Origin: Candidatus Bathyarchaeota archaeon | GTDB taxonomy: Archaea; Thermoproteota; Bathyarchaeia; Bathyarchaeales; Bathyarchaeaceae | Direction of reading: 5' to 3' | DNA length: 8,168 nucleotides | NCBI GenBank assembly: GCA_023136395.1 | Contig: JAGLRI010000052.1 | Coordinates: 1-8,168, forward strand | Shown here: piece after piece, positions 6,365-8,168 of the stretch | How positions within the stretch are numbered: the first letter of the stretch is position 1 | Layout: the number at the start of each line of letters is the position of its first letter | Program-made: the position numbers and the translations under genes | Notes under the pieces: model-generated | Seen by the model: only the letters and a program-made list of their open reading frames with translations | The model's database searches: none | What the model was told of the DNA's origin: nothing

Positions 6365-6375
6365 TTCTTAAGCAA
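6365..6375 (+). promoter_or_regulatory. Shared upstream motif TTCTTAAGCAA, copy 3
   Basis: This copy differs from those at 647-657 and 3109-3119 at one base. It lies about 18 bases before the TATA-like element of the hydrolase gene, a usual place for an archaeal activator site. It also lies in the region shared with the divergent SDR. Confidence 0.35.
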
Positions 6376-6392
6376 TAGAACATAAAGAAGTT

Positions 6393-6403
6393 AAAATATA
6401 AAT
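6393..6403 (+). promoter_or_regulatory. TATA box of the cyclase-family gene
   Basis: AAAATATAAAT is centred about 52 bases before the ATG at 6450. It predicts a transcript start near 6423-6427 and a leader of about 25 bases containing AAAAGGTG (6435-6442), a good GGTG-type ribosome binding site 7 bases before the ATG. Confidence 0.55.
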
Positions 6404-6416
6404 AGCTAGCTAGCTA
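6403..6416. repeat. Palindromic (TAGC)n site, probable operator
   Basis: TAGCTAGCTAGCTA is a perfect 14-base palindrome and a tandem tetranucleotide repeat. It lies directly after the TATA-like box and before the predicted transcript start. A repressor bound here would block transcription of the hydrolase gene. No equally regular palindrome was noticed before the other genes. Confidence 0.4.
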
Positions 6417-6449
6417 AAAAATATACATAATTAAAAAAGGTGTTAAAAC

Positions 6450-7325
6450 ATGACAGACAAAAACGTAGACTCTATTTACCTCCACGGAATGTATGATGGA
6501 ACACTACTCGGTAAACCAGAAGATGTTCTGACGAAGCCATCTGTCGAAGTCTTAGGACGAGAAGCAGAAGTCGTGGATCTGACTCAAGCATTTGGAGCTG
6601 GTACCCCACTTTGGCCCTACTTTGCAGACATAAAGATTGATAGAGTACATTATCACGGAAAGTCTCGTGTACTATCACAATATCTTACCCACACCATGCA
6701 CATGTCCACACACGCAGATTCTCCAATTCACGTTGAAGAGGGATACGCTTATACACACGAGATACCATTAGGACGCTACATTGGAAAAGGCGTTGTAGTC
6801 TCTATTCCTAAGAAAAAATGGGAAGTTATTACTGCCGAAGATCTTGATAACGCGGAACCTGCGATAGAGAAAGGGGACATAGTCATAATAAATTCAGGTT
6901 GGCATCGTTATTGGGGTGAAGACGTCAAATACTTCTGTTACTCTCCTGGACTCTACAAGGAAGCTGGTGAATGGTTCGTAAAGAAAAAGGTAAAAGCAGT
7001 GGGTGTGGACCAACAAGCACTAGATCATCCTCTTGCAACTAGATTGACATGGTGTAACGAAGGGGGAGACGTAAAAAACCGCATTCTACCATGGCTTGCA
7101 GAAGAATACAAGAAAGAAAAAGGACGTGACGTTCTTGAAGACTTTCCATACTGGGAACCTTGCCATAGGCTCCTATTGACAAACGGTATCATGGGTTGGG
7201 AAAACGTAGGTGGGGACATAGATAAAATAACTGGGGAAAGATGCACAATTGTTGGAGCAGCTCTCAAGTGGATTGGGGGCGACGGCTCTATGGTACGGCT
7301 TTTTGCAATCCGAGATAAAAAATAG
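6450..7325 (+). CDS. Cyclase-family metal-dependent hydrolase (kynurenine formamidase-like fold)
   Basis: The 291-residue protein belongs to the PF04199 cyclase family, which hydrolyses amides or cyclic compounds such as formylkynurenine or isatin with a divalent metal. The signature is HMSTHADSPIH (residues 84-94), giving metal ligands His84, His88 and Asp90. His239 and Glu251 are twelve residues apart, as are the two C-terminal metal ligands of KynB, in HRLLLTNGIMGWE. It is longer than KynB-like members (about 210). It has about 40 extra N-terminal residues and a long stretch at about 190-237, beginning LDHPLATRL, between the two metal half-sites, which may shape a different pocket. I therefore do not call it kynurenine formamidase. 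AAAAGGTG supports the start. A strong hairpin plus T-run follows the stop. The divergent SDR may act on the same pathway. Confidence 0.88.
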   Translation: MTDKNVDSIYLHGMYDGTLLGKPEDVLTKPSVEVLGREAEVVDLTQAFGAGTPLWPYFADIKIDRVHYHGKSRVLSQYLTHTMHMSTHADSPIHVEEGYAYTHEIPLGRYIGKGVVVSIPKKKWEVITAEDLDNAEPAIEKGDIVIINSGWHRYWGEDVKYFCYSPGLYKEAGEWFVKKKVKAVGVDQQALDHPLATRLTWCNEGGDVKNRILPWLAEEYKKEKGRDVLEDFPYWEPCHRLLLTNGIMGWENVGGDIDKITGERCTIVGAALKWIGGDGSMVRLFAIRDKK

Positions 7326-7354
7326 AAAAAACTAATTAAAAAATCTCAATCAAG

Positions 7355-7397
7355 AGTCTGCTCAAAAAATAAAACTTGAGCAGACTACCCTTTTTTT
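7355..7397 (+). terminator. Hairpin plus T7 terminator after the cyclase-family gene
   Basis: AGTCTGCTCAA (7355-7365) and TTGAGCAGACT (7376-7386) form a perfect 11-base stem with a 10-base A-rich loop. ACCC and then seven T residues (7391-7397) follow. The structure starts about 30 bases after the stop codon. It looks like a bacterial intrinsic terminator, which is unusual beside the archaeal-type promoters here. Confidence 0.8.
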
Positions 7398-7558
7398 ATT
7401 TTCATATCGCTTAGATTAGATTGTTAAACTTTATTTGCTACATTCTGCACTCGATATCTTTCGCATAAAGCGTTAATATTTAAGACTTAATTTTAAACAA
7501 AGAAACTTTAAACAAGGTTCATAAATTAATAGATAAATTATGAGTCAAGGTTATTACG

Positions 7559-8168
7559 ATGATTAATTTTGGATTAATAATATTTACACGGATTCCAATT
7601 TCTGGCGAGACTAAAACTCGGCTAACACTTCAGGAGGGTGGTCCACTAACAGCTAATGAGGCTGCCAGATTCTACGAGGCTTCTCTTACGGATGTAATAG
7701 CCACCTCTCTAAACGCCATTCAATCGTGTAGAGAGAACAACCCAGATCTTACTTATGATATGTTTATCGCATACGAACCTAAAGACCGAGAGGAAGATAT
7801 TATTCAGATTCTTAAAAAACTACATCTTGCGGATGAGGCTTTGAATCAAATAAAGCTGTTTTCAACAGGAGGAGAAAACTTTAATGATCGCATAAACATG
7901 GCGTTTGACACCGTTATTAAAGATGGCTATGAAGCAATAGTTATCATTGGTGGCGATCATCCTACCATACAACCGTATGTGATTCAAGAGGCTTTCTTGC
8001 ATTTAGAGCTATTAAATAACAAATTTGGTAAGGGAGCTATGGTGGTTGGTCCATGTTTGGAAGCAGGTGTTTATTTAGTAGGTCAGACAAGTAAGTTGCA
8101 CATCGATTTTGACGGAGTTTTCTTTAACCCTCACGGAATAACTGCATTGGAGGCGTTTACCGAAAAAG
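7559..8168 (+). CDS. DUF2064/TIGR04282 glycosyltransferase-like protein, 3' end outside window
   Basis: The first 203 codons are present and the gene runs off the right edge. The N-terminus FTRIPISGETKTRL (residues 9-22) matches the family's 'FxRxPxxGxxKTRL' nucleotide-binding start. EAARFYEASLTD (34-45), IGGDHPTIQ (130-138, family 'GxDxPxL') and VVGPCLEAGVYLVG (162-175, family 'GPxxDGGYYLxG') follow in the right order. In the last motif the usual Asp-Gly is Glu169-Ala170. The family has a GT-A-like fold and is named in some databases for arsenosugar synthesis, but most members have no tested role. ATG 7559 is the first start after an in-frame TGA at 7541, and only a weak AAGG lies upstream. 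The preceding hairpin terminator separates it from the hydrolase, so it is probably a different transcription unit. Confidence 0.85.
   Translation, partial: MINFGLIIFTRIPISGETKTRLTLQEGGPLTANEAARFYEASLTDVIATSLNAIQSCRENNPDLTYDMFIAYEPKDREEDIIQILKKLHLADEALNQIKLFSTGGENFNDRINMAFDTVIKDGYEAIVIIGGDHPTIQPYVIQEAFLHLELLNNKFGKGAMVVGPCLEAGVYLVGQTSKLHIDFDGVFFNPHGITALEAFTEK

Noticed and set aside
7025..7267. Minus-strand open frame opposite the hydrolase gene
   Set aside because: It overlaps the second metal half-site of the hydrolase, and no promoter or ribosome binding site was seen for it.
6450..7325. Naming the hydrolase kynurenine formamidase (KynB)
   Set aside because: The metal ligands fit, but the protein is about 80 residues longer and no other kynurenine-pathway gene is in the window.
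7540..7566. ATG at 7540 as start of the last gene
   Set aside because: It is out of frame with the glycosyltransferase-like protein and reaches a stop after eight codons; ATG 7559 is the first in-frame start after a stop.
1..8168. Defence system, CRISPR array, mobile element or biosynthetic cluster
   Set aside because: No repeats with spacers, transposase, integrase, nuclease or defence-type domain is present; every recognised gene is a metabolic or conserved hypothetical type.

Overview
The window looks like chromosomal DNA from an archaeon. Three features point that way. TATA-like boxes sit about 25-50 bases before several starts (minus strand near 474 and 6253, plus strand near 6398). Ribosome binding sites are of the GGTG type (before 3174, 6450 and, on the minus strand, 6211). 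Oligo-T tracts follow some genes. One gene uses GTG as start and another is apparently leaderless. The DNA is AT-rich, especially between genes. I cannot name the lineage from sequence alone. No tRNA, rRNA, CRISPR, insertion sequence or phage gene is visible.

Layout, left to right. A small conserved-looking membrane/coiled-coil protein of unknown function (minus, 78-452) is divergent from a probable operon. The operon starts with a cupin that lacks the usual metal-binding histidines (693-1031), followed by an acetoacetyl-CoA synthetase-type ligase (1096-3054) and a 3-hydroxyacyl-CoA dehydrogenase (3174-4133). A cysteine-cluster protein of the YkgJ type (minus, 4280-5128) converges on that operon. 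Upstream of it on the same strand lies an SDR oxidoreductase (minus, 5381-6211). The SDR shares a divergent promoter region with a metal-dependent cyclase/kynurenine-formamidase-like hydrolase (6450-7325), which ends at a strong hairpin plus T-tract. The window closes with the first 203 codons of a DUF2064/TIGR04282 glycosyltransferase-like protein (7559 onward).

The ligase and the dehydrogenase fit together chemically. The first would make acetoacetyl-CoA (or a similar 3-oxoacyl-CoA) from the free acid, and the second interconverts 3-oxoacyl-CoA and 3-hydroxyacyl-CoA. The SDR and the cyclase-family hydrolase could feed a 3-oxo or 3-hydroxy acid into this path, but that is inference from proximity. 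An 11-base motif, TTCTTAAGYAA, occurs before the cupin, the dehydrogenase and the hydrolase, which hints that they share regulation.

The points most worth checking are the histidine-less cupin, the altered cofactor and active-site positions of the dehydrogenase, the shared upstream motif, and the palindromic (TAGC)n site in the hydrolase promoter. I do not see a clearly new multi-gene system. The best candidate is the small catabolic module itself.
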